Shown: positions 39,650 through 50,922 of the stretch, in pieces
Position numbering within the stretch: position 1 is the first letter of the stretch
Layout of the letters: the number at the start of each line of letters is the position of its first letter
Assembly (NCBI GenBank): GCA_014706295.1
Contig: JACSVZ010000004.1
Span: 92,258,048-92,322,047, forward strand
DNA: 64,000 nucleotides
Origin: Lycocorax pyrrhopterus obiensis
Lineage: Eukaryota > Chordata > Aves > Passeriformes > Paradisaeidae
Reading direction: 5' to 3'
The notes under the pieces: model-generated
What the model was told of the DNA's origin: nothing
What the model saw: only the letters and a program-made list of their open reading frames with translations
Database searches by the model: none
Made by a program: the position numbers and the translations under genes

Positions 39650-41478
39650 TAGGATAAAGGAACGCATGGGTGAGAGAGTGGGAAAGAATGTATGGGTGCA
39701 TCAGAATCACAATGGTGGAGTTTCCCTCTATGTGAGGCAACACTTGGAATGTATCAGACTCTGTTTTGGGGTGGACGATGAGCAATGAGAGCTTATGAGT
39801 TAGGATAGAAGGGCAGAGTAGGATAAAAGGGCAGAGTAGCAAGGCTGACACTGTTGTGGGTGTTTGCTCCTGGCTCCTGGTCGGGAGGAGGGAGTGGACG
39901 AGGCCCGGTACAGGCAGCTCGGAGCAGCCTCGTGGTCACAGGGCCTGGTTCTTGTGGGGGACTTCAACCACCCTGACATTGCTGGAGAAGCAACAGGTGA
40001 AGCACAAAAAGCCTAGGAGGATCCTGGAAAACATTGATGGCAACTGCCTTCCACGGAGAGTGGAGGTTCCCACAAGGAATGGTGTGCTCCTTGACCTTTC
40101 ACTAAGACACAGAGAAGGCCTTGTTGGAGGTGTGAAGGTTGAGGACAGCTTTGGCTGCAGTGACTATGAGACTGTGCAGTTCACTGTAGAACAAGAAGCA
40201 GGGCAGCAAGTAAAATTCAGTAAGTAAAATGTAACCTTCAGCCTCTTCAGGGCTAAAGAGCTACCTTTAGCCTCTTCAGGGGATCTTCTTGGAAGAGTCC
40301 ATTGGCAACAGGCTTTTCAGGTAAGAGGGGTCCAAGAGAGTTGTTTAATATTGAAGGATGACTTCCTCCAGACTCAAGAACAAACCATCCCAGTGAGCAA
40401 GAAATTGAGCAAAGGGGGCAAGAGACCTGCGTGGATAAAAAGGAACTCCTGTCATTACTCAAGCATAAGCAGGAAATGCAAAGGAGATGGAAGCAGAGTC
40501 AGAACACTTGGAATTAATACAGAGAGGTTGTCAGAGTAAGTAGAAATTAAATGAAGGCCAAGGTCCACTTGGAATTAAATCTGGCCAAGGGTGTCAAGGA
40601 CAAAAAGAAGGACTTTTTCAAATACATCACAAAAGGAAAACAAAGGATGATGAGGGCCCGTTACTAAATGGAGAGGGAACTCTCATAACAGAGGATACAG
40701 AGAAGGCAGAATTACCAAATGCCACCTTGCACTGGTCTTCACTGGTAAGACCAGACCTCTGGAATCTCTGACCCAGGAGACCAGGAAAGAGGACTGTTGG
40801 AAGACTTTCTCTTGGTCAAGGAGGATTGGGTTAGAGAACACATAGGCAAACCTGACATCCACAAGTCCAGGGGCCCTGACGGGATGCATCCACACGTGCT
40901 GAGAGGGCTGCCGGACAGCACAGCAAGGCTGCTCATGATCATCCCTGAAAGGTTGTGGCAATCAGCAGAAGTGCCTGAGGACTGGAAGAAAACAAATGTC
41001 ATCCCAGTCTTCAAAAGGGGAAAGAAGGAGGGTCCAGGGAGCTACCATCCAGTCAGCCTCACCTCAATCCCTGGAAAGGTGATGGAATGCCTCATTCTGG
41101 AGGCCATCTCTGTCTACAGGGATGACAAGCAGGTGACCAGGAATAGTCAGAATGGATTCACTAAAAATAAATCATGATTGACCAGCCTGACTGCCCTCTA
41201 TGATGAAACAGCTACCTGGATGGATAACAGCTGAGCCTCAACTTCAGTAAGGCTTTTGACACTGTCTCTCACAGTATCCTCATAGCAGGTAACTGAGCAT
41301 GGGAACAGATTGCCCAGAGAGGCTGTGGAGTCTCCTTCACTGGAGATATTCAAGAACCGTCTGGACACAACCCTGCGCCACGTGCTCTAGGATGACCCTG
41401 CTTGAGCAGGAGGTTGGACCAGATGACCCACTGTGGTTCCTTCCAACCTGACCCATTCTGTGATTCTCTGAATTGGTG
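39650..41478 (+). mobile_element. CR1 LINE with endonuclease and RT remnants and an internal deletion
   Basis: About 1.8 kb in ORF2 order. Endonuclease pieces come first (GGVSLYVRQHLECI at about 39716-39757, and a GDFNHPDI-like active-site segment near 39957-39982). The linker follows, then RT N-terminal motifs (SRGPDGMHPHVLRGL from about 40868, PEDWKKTNVIPVFKRGKKEG and SYHPVSLTSIPGKVMECLI). FSKAFDTVSHSIL-like sequence appears at about 41240-41283. Immediately after (about 41285-41295) the sequence jumps to the ORF2 C-terminus (gggaacagattgcccagagagg), so the RT active site and thumb are deleted. The 3' end is cattctgtgattctctga. Stops and frameshifts occur throughout. Confidence 0.94.
39802..39837. 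repeat. 18-base tandem duplication inside CR1
   Basis: Two copies (39802-39819 and 39820-39837), aggatagaagggcagagt and aggataaaagggcagagt, differ by one base. This is a local duplication within the endonuclease-coding region of the CR1 and adds exactly six codons. Confidence 0.95.
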
Positions 41479-43619
41479 CACACTATAGAATCCAAGCACA
41501 AAAGTATTGACAGAAATGGTGAATTGAAAATAGATAGACAGTTTTCCCTATCTGCCAAATATTTTTAACAGAAGATATTTTTCCCCAGCTTTGAAGTTTA
41601 ACAATACTCACAGAAATAAATTAATTGTATGACAGACAGGGAGAGATCAATTTTAGTTGGAGAAACAGGAAAGCATTGATTTTTAAATTTTATACTTCAT
41701 TAAGGTATTATTTTACTTTAACTCTTTCTCACTTTACCCACTAAAATTAATTTCTTACATACAGTACCTCATCCTTAATATTCTTTGTTTTTCATCCATG
41801 TGTGTTGATTCATCCTTCTCCTGTTGTCAGTCCACAGTTTTATGCCTCTGCTCTTTTCATAAGCGTTTTCTTTCTTTTATTTTGTATTGTGTTTTTGTAA
41901 GAAAAAGAATAGAAATGCCTCTGGTTTTTTATCAAAATTGGTCCTTCTCATAGAACTGAATTGTCTCTGAATTGGCCAGGGATCAGGCAAAGTGGTTTTT
42001 AGTGCAGGTTGATAGCATCTTGATTGGAAGAGGACTCCTCAGAGGCTTGAGTCTAATAGAATTAGTATAACAAAAGCCTTTGCATGCTGGATACTCAATT
42101 GTCCAGCTTCACAAGCTGTGTCTTAGAATGAAGCAAAGTAGGTGAATAAGGAAGAAAAATAGCAAGATTAGTTGTTTTGTTGATTAAAAAAATAGAAACA
42201 GTGTCTAAAAATACTGTTTGAATCCCTGATGAGATTGCAATGGCTTTTTCTTTGTAACTCAGATGCTAATAAGGACACAGAAGAATGTTATATTAGAAAA
42301 CCTCTAGGGAACAGATCTGCAAAAAATCTAAAAGTTTTTTGGTTTTTTTTTAAACCCAAGGAAATTTATGTCTCAAGAACTGCTAATATTGCAGTTTGCC
42401 CAGTGCCTGTTCTGCCTTTGTTGGTGTAGTATTTTAGTCCAAAATTTTTTTTAAAAAAGCTAATAATGAACAATTTCAATCTTTTTTTTTTCTATGTTTT
42501 TTGAAGCATCAAGTGAATGATTAAGAGTCTTCCTTTTGAAACTAAGATCACTTGTGTGGAGAAAATACATTATTTAACTGTTTGTTATTTGTTTTCCGTG
42601 CTCTGGAAAGCTGACCTAGATATTTAGAAGATAGCTATCAAGTAATTCCTTAGGACCTTTATTATGACAGATCATATGCTTGTGTTGCTGTCACTCTGAG
42701 GACAGTTAGAAGTTTGCATCACAAAATAAATATGAGTATTTCTCAGCATGACAAAAAACCTTTGTTATTAAAGATAGAAAAAACAAGTAGCTTGAATAAA
42801 AAGCCTCATAAATAGAACAGAAGAATGCAAAGGACACTATGAATATCCCTGAAAAACAATCTCTTCCTGAAATGTGGAAAGAGTCCAACTAAGGGTGAGC
42901 ACACATACCAACAAGATGAAAGAAAGGCAGAATAACATTGGTAAGCCACACGTGTACCTAATATGTGTCCTTTAATTGAAATTTCAAGAAATCGATTACA
43001 CTTGAAGCTATGACAGAGTGTCAGGACTGGTAAATTGTAACTTAGACGTTGTGAGAGGTCTTGTAGTAGTTTAAAACTTTCAACAGTTAGGAGCAAACTT
43101 TCTGACTGTGATGGATGCGTGAGGCTTTCCAGTTTCAGTATTTGGGATATTGATGGGTTCAACCTCTGTTGTTCGTCTTCACTATAGCCAACCTGTGAAA
43201 TGCTGTGCAAAGTTGAATGCAGATGGAATTAGTCAAAGAAAAGCTGTATTCTGGCAGGGTTTAGCTATAATTTATGGGATGCCCTTTAAATTGAAAGAAA
43301 TCAGCTAATTTTTAGTGGGAAAAGTACTATCATATGTTGGTGCAGGCTCCTATATATGTTTATAGTAACTCCGGAAATCCATATTTGTAAATGATCTGCA
43401 TTGATGTAATTTGTGTCTGAGAAGAGTCTGGGGTCTTCTCACACCACTTGCCAAAAAAGCTCCTGTCCCAAACAGAATATTTTACAACTCAGTGGAGGAG
43501 CACCTGAGGATTATTCTGAAGTCATACTGAGAATGACTGTGTTTCATTCAGACACATTAATGTGATTACCCCCATCAGAGGAATAAAACACCATGGGGTT
43601 TCTCAGTCATCTTAGCTAG
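41479..43619. other. Intronic sequence, nothing recognised
   Basis: AT-rich intronic DNA with T tracts. The open frames present are short and lack coding signatures. Confidence 0.6.
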
Positions 43620-43935
43620 AATAGATCATATAATATTTTATGCTGAAAGGAACCTCTTGAGATTATCTAACTTAACCCACTGCTGAAAGTGGTGATAGCT
43701 TCCAAGTTGCTGAGGGCTTTGTCCATTCGTGTTTAGAGTATCTCCAAGGATGGAGATGCTTCCAGCTCGCTGGGCAGCTTTTAATGCCTAACCATGTGAA
43801 GTTCTTTCCTATTGCTATGCTCAGTTGGAATTTCCTTTGTTGCAAGTTGTGACTGTTGCCTCTAATGCTTTTTCTTTGTACACCTGTGAGAACAATTGTT
43901 TGGGGCTTTATGTTGTTTTGGTTTTGGTTTTTTTG
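43620..43935 (-). mobile_element. Old CR1 LINE 3' fragment, minus strand
   Basis: On the + strand it reads as antisense CR1: ggaacctcttgagattatct, ccactgctgaaagtgg, ctttgtccattcgtgtttag, atctccaaggatggagatgc and gttggaatttcctttgttgc, in the usual order. Divergence from the canonical words is high and the tail octamers are lost, so this looks like an older copy than the others. It is 5'-truncated and non-coding. Confidence 0.85.
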
Positions 43936-46239
43936 TTGTATAATCCTCCCTTAGCTTGGCCAGCTTTGTAAATAAAATGAGTGACTTCATTTTAGTCTAA
44001 AAAACTCCAAAAAAATTTACCAAAAAATCCAGTTTCCACTCAAAAAAACCCCAAAATAACCCACAAAAATCACACAAGCAAACAAAAACCCACCAACTTT
44101 TATCTACATTAATAAGATAATATAACATTTATAATAAGATAACATAAACTGATAAAAATGTTGTTATATTTAATCTGCAGATGTCACAGGTCTTTGTTAG
44201 CCCATTAAAAGATCTGCTTTGACTTTACACAAAGCTGAACAGCAACTGTCATGCCTCCATCAATTTTTACTGCTTTCTTCCTCTCCTTTTGGGAAAAGGT
44301 GAGGTCCTGTGCAGTGCAAGAAGTTAAGCTTCAAAACTCTCCCATTCAAAATAACCTTCTGAATTTTGTCTACCTGTTCCTTAGTACATCTTGCCTTCAC
44401 TTAATGGAAGTGGAGAATGAAGCATAAAATGTTACCATGGAGGACTGATTTGTGACTTTCCCTCTCTTACTTGCAGTTTTCTTGACTTACATTTACAGTG
44501 TCTCAGCAATTTTTTCCACTTCATGCATTACACTGTCTTTATGCAACTATTTCTAAGAATAAGAAGTCTATTAAAAATGATCCAGACTTGGAACTAAAGT
44601 TTATACAGATGCCTATGAACAAAAAAATTTTCCTGAAAACCAGACATTATAACCAACAGTATAGCAAATCCTACTTGTAATAAAGTTCTTTAATTCAGAC
44701 CCCACCCCCAGTGTAGTTTTATAGAAAAGCCATTTCATTTTTTTTCAATGCTTCAATTTTTTGTTTGTTTACCTGGTTAATTATAAGATGCTTGTGGTTA
44801 TTGTCCCTGACAGGACAGTATTATGGACTTGTGGAAATGCAGACGTGGCATGTTCAGTCAGACTGTGACTGTTTGACATTTACATTTTCCTCATGCAGCA
44901 CTCATTTCTTAAGATTTTCGTCTGCTCAGGACATACATAAGTAGTAACAGCAGTGAGCAAGGAAGCAGCAGTCAAAACTCAGTGCTTTCTGGCTTCCAGT
45001 CAAGTATTCTTTGATCCTGACTGACATATACTGGAAGAAGGAATCTCTGTTCCAGTCCTAGGTGTTGGCATTGCAGTTCGTCTGGTGTGCTGTATGATAT
45101 ATTATGTATCTTTACATATTAGCATGAGGCTGTGTGGTGCTAGCCTTGTCATGTAGATGCCTATGTTGTCAGACCTAGTGGTTAACCATAATCCAGCACC
45201 ATCTCTTGTTAGCGTGCTGCACATACCCGCTTTCCTCAATATGATGTTTCATTTCAATTCCATCTGGAAATTATTTTGGCAAGAGCAGCGCCTACTGTAC
45301 TTCTAAATCCTTATTTCTACAAGTAAAGTCAGCCAGCGGGTGCACTGCAACCTGCAGTCACTGGGTAGGTGGAATTTTGCTGACCATGAGTGAGAAGTGA
45401 GGGTTGTATGAGTGGCAGTGGAAATCTCTATTTGGCAAAATGCTAAATACATGTTGAACAATTTGCCGAGGAAGCTCAGGGTCTGGAGAGGTGGAGGGTG
45501 TGAGCTGAGAAAATCCTCATCATGGGAACTCCCCATTCTGAGGAGAAAATTTCCCAAAGAATTTCAACATATCCTTGTTCACCACATCCTTTTTTGTTCT
45601 TTGGGAATATGTAACAATCAGCAGGATGTTTGCATTTTATGGTACATTTTACTGGGTCTCACATTCTTACAAGGTCTGTTTCTTCAGTCATTTCCTATCT
45701 CGTAAAGTCCTTGTGGTACCTTCAAGAGTTGCTAAGAAAATAAATATATGGCTGATATGTTAAGTTCTAAGAAGCAAGCTAACTCCATCCCAAGTGAAAC
45801 CAGGACAAACTATCTTCTTACCCTTCAGGTATCAGGCTGTTTCTTCCCTTGCATCCATGCAGGACAGGTTGCAGGCTTCTCTTTTAAGTCTTTTTATTGC
45901 ACTTTCTTGTTTTGCTTTTTCCTTTCCCCTGTGTGTTTCCCAAGGGCCTGGGTGGCAAACTTTGCTTTTATTTTCTATTGCAAACCTGCCAGGTAGTATC
46001 TGTAGTTAATTTGACATCTTACTTTCAACAAATAAGGAGAACTTCTGAGACTACTCCTTCCAAGAAATACCAGATGCAACTGTAGAAGTAGGAATAAATT
46101 TATTAAAAAAAAAATCTTGTAAACAATGCAGCAATGAATGATTTCTTTGTTTATATTTTCCTATGTTCCTGTTTATCCACTTTCTATGTTTAAGGACTAG
46201 TCTGCTATCCATTAAGGTAATAGTCTGTTGTCATTTGAG
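43936..46239. other. Intronic sequence with A-rich tract
   Basis: An A-rich, C-interrupted low-complexity tract lies at about 43998-44095. The remainder is ordinary AT-rich intron without recognised features. Confidence 0.55.
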
Positions 46240-46960
46240 TGTGGGGACCAAATAGGCTCAGGTACCAAGGCAAGTTGGTCATGGCTATTTATTGAACACA
46301 TGTCATTTATACACATTCCTTTTCTGGGTTAAGTAAAGGTGGCCAGTCCCCTTGAGTCAAGACCAGTGATTTTTGTCTTAATTGGTTATTTTGATGATGT
46401 GTCATGATACTGAGCCTGTTGGTGCCCCTACATTCAATAGGATTTGTTGGTGTGGCCATTATTATGAATGTTACTGGTATCGGATTGACCCATTTTCACC
46501 AGTATCTGTCTGAAATAGTCTAAGGCACACAGCACCCCTCAATAACTGAAGAGCTTAGCCCAACTACTCTTAGCCCATGGGCATGGACTCAGGGTAACAA
46601 GTGGAGTTGGTACCAGAAATTTAACCTTGTAATGCTGTTGGTCTGTGAAGTCAAAAGATGGAGAGGAAGTAACTGAAACCATCACACTGGGGGGCAGTGG
46701 TCAGCTTAGTTACCCCCAAGGCCATCCTTGGGAACACGAGGAGGTGTGACCTTGGCAGCTCTGCCCAGCTCGTAACTATGGTCCTACCCTAAGAGAGTCA
46801 CTCCCACCGAATTTAATGCTGTCAGCATCCAGGTGGTGCAGCAGGAAAGATGCTCGCACAGTGGGAGAGGTCAGCACAGGGATTCTCCACTCAACCTCCT
46901 TGCTGTGTGGCATGAGGACAGAGAAGTCCAGGAGGACACTGGTAAAGTCATCACAGTAGT
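46240..46960 (-). mobile_element. Endogenous retrovirus LTR or LTR fragment, antisense
   Basis: On the minus strand the element ends with the LTR-typical order: a polyadenylation signal inside gttcaataaatagcc (complement of about 46286-46300), then about 45 bases of R/U5-like sequence and a TGGTCCCCACA terminus (46240-46250 on the + strand, tgtggggacca). The U3 side extends to higher coordinates. I did not find a matching TG end or a target-site duplication, so the right limit is approximate and the copy may be truncated. No viral coding sequence was recognised. Confidence 0.55.
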
Positions 46961-49900
46961 CTTACTGATAAGTAGAAGGGAAAAGAACAAAATTAAAGCA
47001 CTGGTGATCTGTCTCTTCTAACCTGTTCTAGCCATTGTGAATGGGCTTGTTTCTTAGAACAGTTTCTAGAAAACCTGAAGAACATGGTCTGTGTCAAGTG
47101 CTCCAGCCTTTTCTGCTATGTACTTCAGTTCAATGCTTAGAAATAATATATGTATTCATTAATATTTTCACATAGACTGGAACAGAAGAGTAAAATATTG
47201 TACATACAGAGTCTTTTTTCAAAAATGTCTCTTTATATCAATGAGTTTGGAGTACTTCAAGCAGAATCTCTTTCTGAAATCCCCATAGTACATTATTCAG
47301 ATAGATAGATAAATATAATATTTTTTTATAATGAGAGATCCTTTCCCACAAGTGCCAGTCCTGGGTGTTAGCAATCTGGTAATAATGACATATTGGGTAG
47401 GCATTGGAAGATGAACATAAAATCTTCCTTAAACACAGCAACAGAAATAAGCACTGTGATTGCCTTCTCATGTTGCCCATTAAGCTCCAGTTATGTCACT
47501 TCATATGAACAAGTACCAAGACATAAAAGACCTTTCCAGAGATAAAATTTTCTATTGAGTCATTGTTTTTTAACAGAATCTAGTAAGTCTTCTGTGTAGA
47601 GCTATGTCATACCTAAAAGATGGGTATTTGGCCATATAGTTCTCTCCATTACATTTGAAAGTGTCATTCAGTTTGCAACTAATAAAAGTATAGAATTTTT
47701 TTCAGCCATATTACTTGTTTTAGCTGTGATAAGCAGCACTGCATCTGTTACCAAATAGACTCTTCTCTATGCAGTTGTTGACATAGTGTTCTTTTGAATG
47801 GTGTCTGCATCTTACATGGTTAAAATTTCATGTTGTATCTGCTTTTCAATATATTCCCTGTCTGGCATCATTCTTGGAGTTCCTGAAATTTTCTGCCTCA
47901 CCAGCTGACAGCTTGCAACAATAAAAGGTCTCAAAAAGATAGGAATATTTCATATTGGTGTCCTGCCAATTACAGTTTTATTAGTTACATTCTGTCTATT
48001 CAAATGCATCCTGAAGTTTTATGCAGGGTACTGCTTTAGCCTCTAATCTCCTAGAAACAGGGAACAAACCAGGCCCTGTGTGCCGTGGGGGGTATGTAAC
48101 TGCTTCTGCTTGGTAGCACACCTGTAATGAGTGATTGGTACAGAGTACATATTGAGTACTTTGGAACTCGTGAGAATAAAGAGTTTTAAGAAACTGTAGA
48201 TACTATTGAACAAAAGAAAACCAAACAAAACAAAATGCTAGTTAAAAAGCAAAAAAGGTTAATTTAAAAAAAATTAATTTCAGCTTTGCTGTTCAGATTG
48301 ATAATTAGTAAGACTGTCCAAAGAGTTTTTCTTGCCTACAATGAAATAAAATTACACAGTCAACTGTAACACTTTAATTTTATTTTTTTAAGACTGATAT
48401 AGATGTCTGTCTCACTTTACTCTAAACCCATAAATAAATTTGACTGGAAAGAAAAAATGTATCTAGCCTTCAGGCAACCGAAAAGTGAAATGAGTTGTTT
48501 GTTTGCTTGACTGAGACATACACATTGGGTTTTCAGCTGCATATGTGTATGACATTAATGTCACAAAAATATAGAGTTTTTTTTCCCCACAAATATTGCA
48601 GTTCAGTTTTGGCAAGATGTTTTGGAGTAGAATTTTCTTTCATAGTTGCTTGCAAATTTACTGTGGGTTTCTGTCCAAATTTCATAGTCATGAAATTTTG
48701 TCCTTGCATAACAAATTCAGGACTGATTCAGACCTAAAGTCTACTGAGACGACTGTTCTTTTTCTGACAGCAGCTGTTAATGTTTCCTTAGAAAAATCAA
48801 ACATGGCAAAAAAGTAATGCTTTTCTTAATACTTTTCCTTCTCCAAATTGTACAGTGCCTCCCTAATCAAAATGCTCAGCTTTTAGCATTTTATTTTGCA
48901 ATTTGAACACCTTGGAAAGAAGAAAGTTTTTGCATTTTTTAAATGTAGCCCTTACTAAGCTGTTAGGTAGGAAACACTTAAGTATGAGTTTAATATCTTC
49001 TTTTAATAGGAATATTTGAATCTCTGTATTAAGCAATGCTATGAACTATTAAAATAGAAATATCAAGATTATTACAATATTATGCAAATAGATTGCTTCA
49101 TAGGGCTATCTATCAACCATACAAAAATGCTTGTTTGTTCTAGTTGAGAGTATAAGATGCCAATAAGTAGTTCTTTACTTGTATTTTTTATAAAATGTCT
49201 AAAGCTATCCATGTAGCAGCTTTCTATTTGTTTTCTGATCATGCTAAAGCAAACTAAACTGTCTAAATATTTATTCCATCATCTCCTCGTGATGGTGGAA
49301 TATATTAGGATAATATATTTTCAAGGTGTAAGTATAGGTGGAGTAAAACGTGAATTAAGTAGGCAGCAGTTAGTGCCCTGGAAGACATCTCTTGGGAATG
49401 AGTCACTGAATTTTAGGGGTGTATTCTAATTCAGATCAGATCTGAACTTTGTCAGTGAGAATGATAATTTTGATCAAAAGTTTTGATGCAGTTCCAAATG
49501 AAAAAAAAAACCCCATGAAACAATTTGAATTAGCACAGATTTCAAAGGAACTGAATTATATCAGCTGAAATTGAATCATATAAACCTTTTGATATGTCAG
49601 GTACCATGTTCATAATGCAGTAGTTTTCCATTTTTAACATAGACTAGTGTAGTACAGTGTTTATGGGAACATAAGCAATTTTGAAAATGTACAAAACCAT
49701 TCCTGGTTTTTTTTACCATGTAGATTTTTTTATCCACCGAAAATGAAACTGAAATTCCGGATTTATTGTGTTTTGCTTTCCTCTGCGTCAATATGAACAT
49801 ATGTCTAGCATGATGAGTGTTACAAAAAGAAGAGCTATATATATTAAAATAACTTGTTAATATAAGATTATGATCTTGACTACTGAAATAAAAATTTATG

Positions 49901-50720
49901 TTTATCTGAATCAGTGAAATCTTAAAATACCCAAACAGAAATTATATGTGTAGGAGTAATCTTATATACTATTTCTAATGTACAGAAAAAGAAAAAAATA
50001 ATTATATGTTCAGGAATTACTGTAAAGATGGCATTCTATCCACTACTGTTCAGCATGTTCCAAAAAAAGTTCCCATCAACTGTATAATTATTGTCAACAG
50101 ATGAAGTGCTATTATGTTGTCAGGCACCATGAGTTACACATTATTGAAATGTCAAATTCAGAATACTGTTAAACATAAGATAGGTTTCTCTAGAAAAATA
50201 TTGATAAATGTTTATCTTCCTTATGCATTTAAATCTGAAATGAAAAAATTAAACCTTTGAAGCAGACTATCACTAAAAGTCTTTCAGCATATGCTGCAAA
50301 AAAGTACATATAGATCTGAAGATGTAGGCTAGAAAACATTTTTATTTTTGATTGAAAAATTAGAACAAATATCATGCATACATGATAGCTATGAAAATGC
50401 ACGTCTCTGAGCTCTTCATATAGTTTTCCCTTGTCAAAGGAAAAGTATGTACAAATTTCTGTTCAGAAAAAATATCACTTCAGAGATAGAAAAGCATACT
50501 AAAGTCTGAATACCCAACTCCCAAGTTCTGCTCTCTGTGATAAGGAATTAATTGAGTGCCTATAAATCAACGCTGAATGATACTTCAGAACTGAACTTGA
50601 TCACTCAGATTCTAGACTACATTTGAGAATTTTTTTTTTAAGTAAGTGAGAGCCTAGGAACATCTATGCTCATTCATTTGTAATTTCACCTAAATTTATT
50701 TTTTCTACAATTTTTTAAAG
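46961..50720. other. Intronic sequence, nothing recognised
   Basis: AT-rich intron with a short GATA run (47299-47312) and T or A tracts. It ends in the weak AAAG acceptor of the 57-base SNTG2 exon. Confidence 0.6.
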
Positions 50721-50777
50721 CACAGAACTGTTACACTTCGTAGACAACCAGTTGGTGGCTTGGGCTTAAGCATAAAG
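50721..50777 (+). CDS. SNTG2: SNTG2 internal coding exon (start of PDZ domain, GLGL loop)
   Basis: This 57-base exon encodes 19 residues, HRTVTLRRQPVGGLGLSIK, and both ends are in phase 0. It joins the exon ending at 35883 without a frame change (SAN|HRTVTL). The sequence is the first beta strand and carboxylate-binding loop of a PDZ domain: GGLGL is the syntrophin form of the GLGF motif that grips the C-terminus of partner proteins. The preceding acceptor (ttttttaaag, 50711-50720) is AAAG rather than the usual CAG or TAG and so looks weak. A CAG five bases downstream (50723-50725) would break the frame. The donor is AAG|GTATGG at 50778. Because 57 is a multiple of three, skipping this exon would keep the frame but remove the ligand-binding loop. 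Identification rests on recognised similarity to human SNTG2. Confidence 0.93.
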
Positions 50778-50864
50778 GTATGGGTAACTTCTCTTTTCTT
50801 CTTTTAAATTTCAGTATGACCACTTCAGTCTTGAGATCTCATGGTTAATATGTCTCTCTTACAG
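50778..50864 (+). other. SNTG2: SNTG2 mini-intron of 87 bases inside the PDZ domain
   Basis: The donor is GTATGG and the acceptor is CTTACAG. The length is a multiple of three (29 codons), but reading through from the upstream exon meets TAA at codon 10, so retention would truncate the protein in the PDZ domain. A second pyrimidine tract ends in TTTCAG at 50814. Using it would leave a 37-base intron, probably too short to splice, and would shift the frame because 50 bases would be added. Its position, between LSIK and GG, falls in the ligand-binding loop region. Confidence 0.88.
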
Positions 50865-50922
50865 GGTGGTGCTGAGCACAAAGTGCCTGTCGTCATATCA
50901 AAAATATTTAAAGACCAAGCAG
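50865..50922 (+). CDS. SNTG2: SNTG2 internal coding exon (PDZ domain continuation)
   Basis: This 58-base exon starts in phase 0 and encodes GGAEHKVPVVISKIFKDQA, leaving one base (G) for the next codon. It continues the PDZ domain directly from LSIK in the previous exon, giving LSIKGGAEHKVPVVISKIF across the junction. This corresponds to PDZ strand beta-2, the following loop and strand beta-3. The acceptor tgtctctcttacag (50851-50864) is strong and the donor GCAG|GTAACT lies at 50923. Compared with the human protein as I recall it, the changes (S to A, N to K, E to K) are conservative or charge-altering surface positions. The following exon should start with two bases completing an Ala or Gly codon and then encode DQTG-like sequence. 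I could not find it in the remaining 13 kb, so that intron is long. Confidence 0.93.

Larger units (their letters stand above)
35884..50720 (+). other. SNTG2: SNTG2 intron, 14.8 kb
   Basis: This intron is bounded by the GTAAGT donor at 35884 and the AAAG acceptor ending at 50720. It is phase 0 and separates the end of the PH1a region from the start of the PDZ domain. It contains a decayed plus-strand CR1 with an internal deletion, a minus-strand CR1 3' fragment and an antisense LTR fragment. The rest is AT-rich sequence without recognisable coding potential. Confidence 0.85.
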
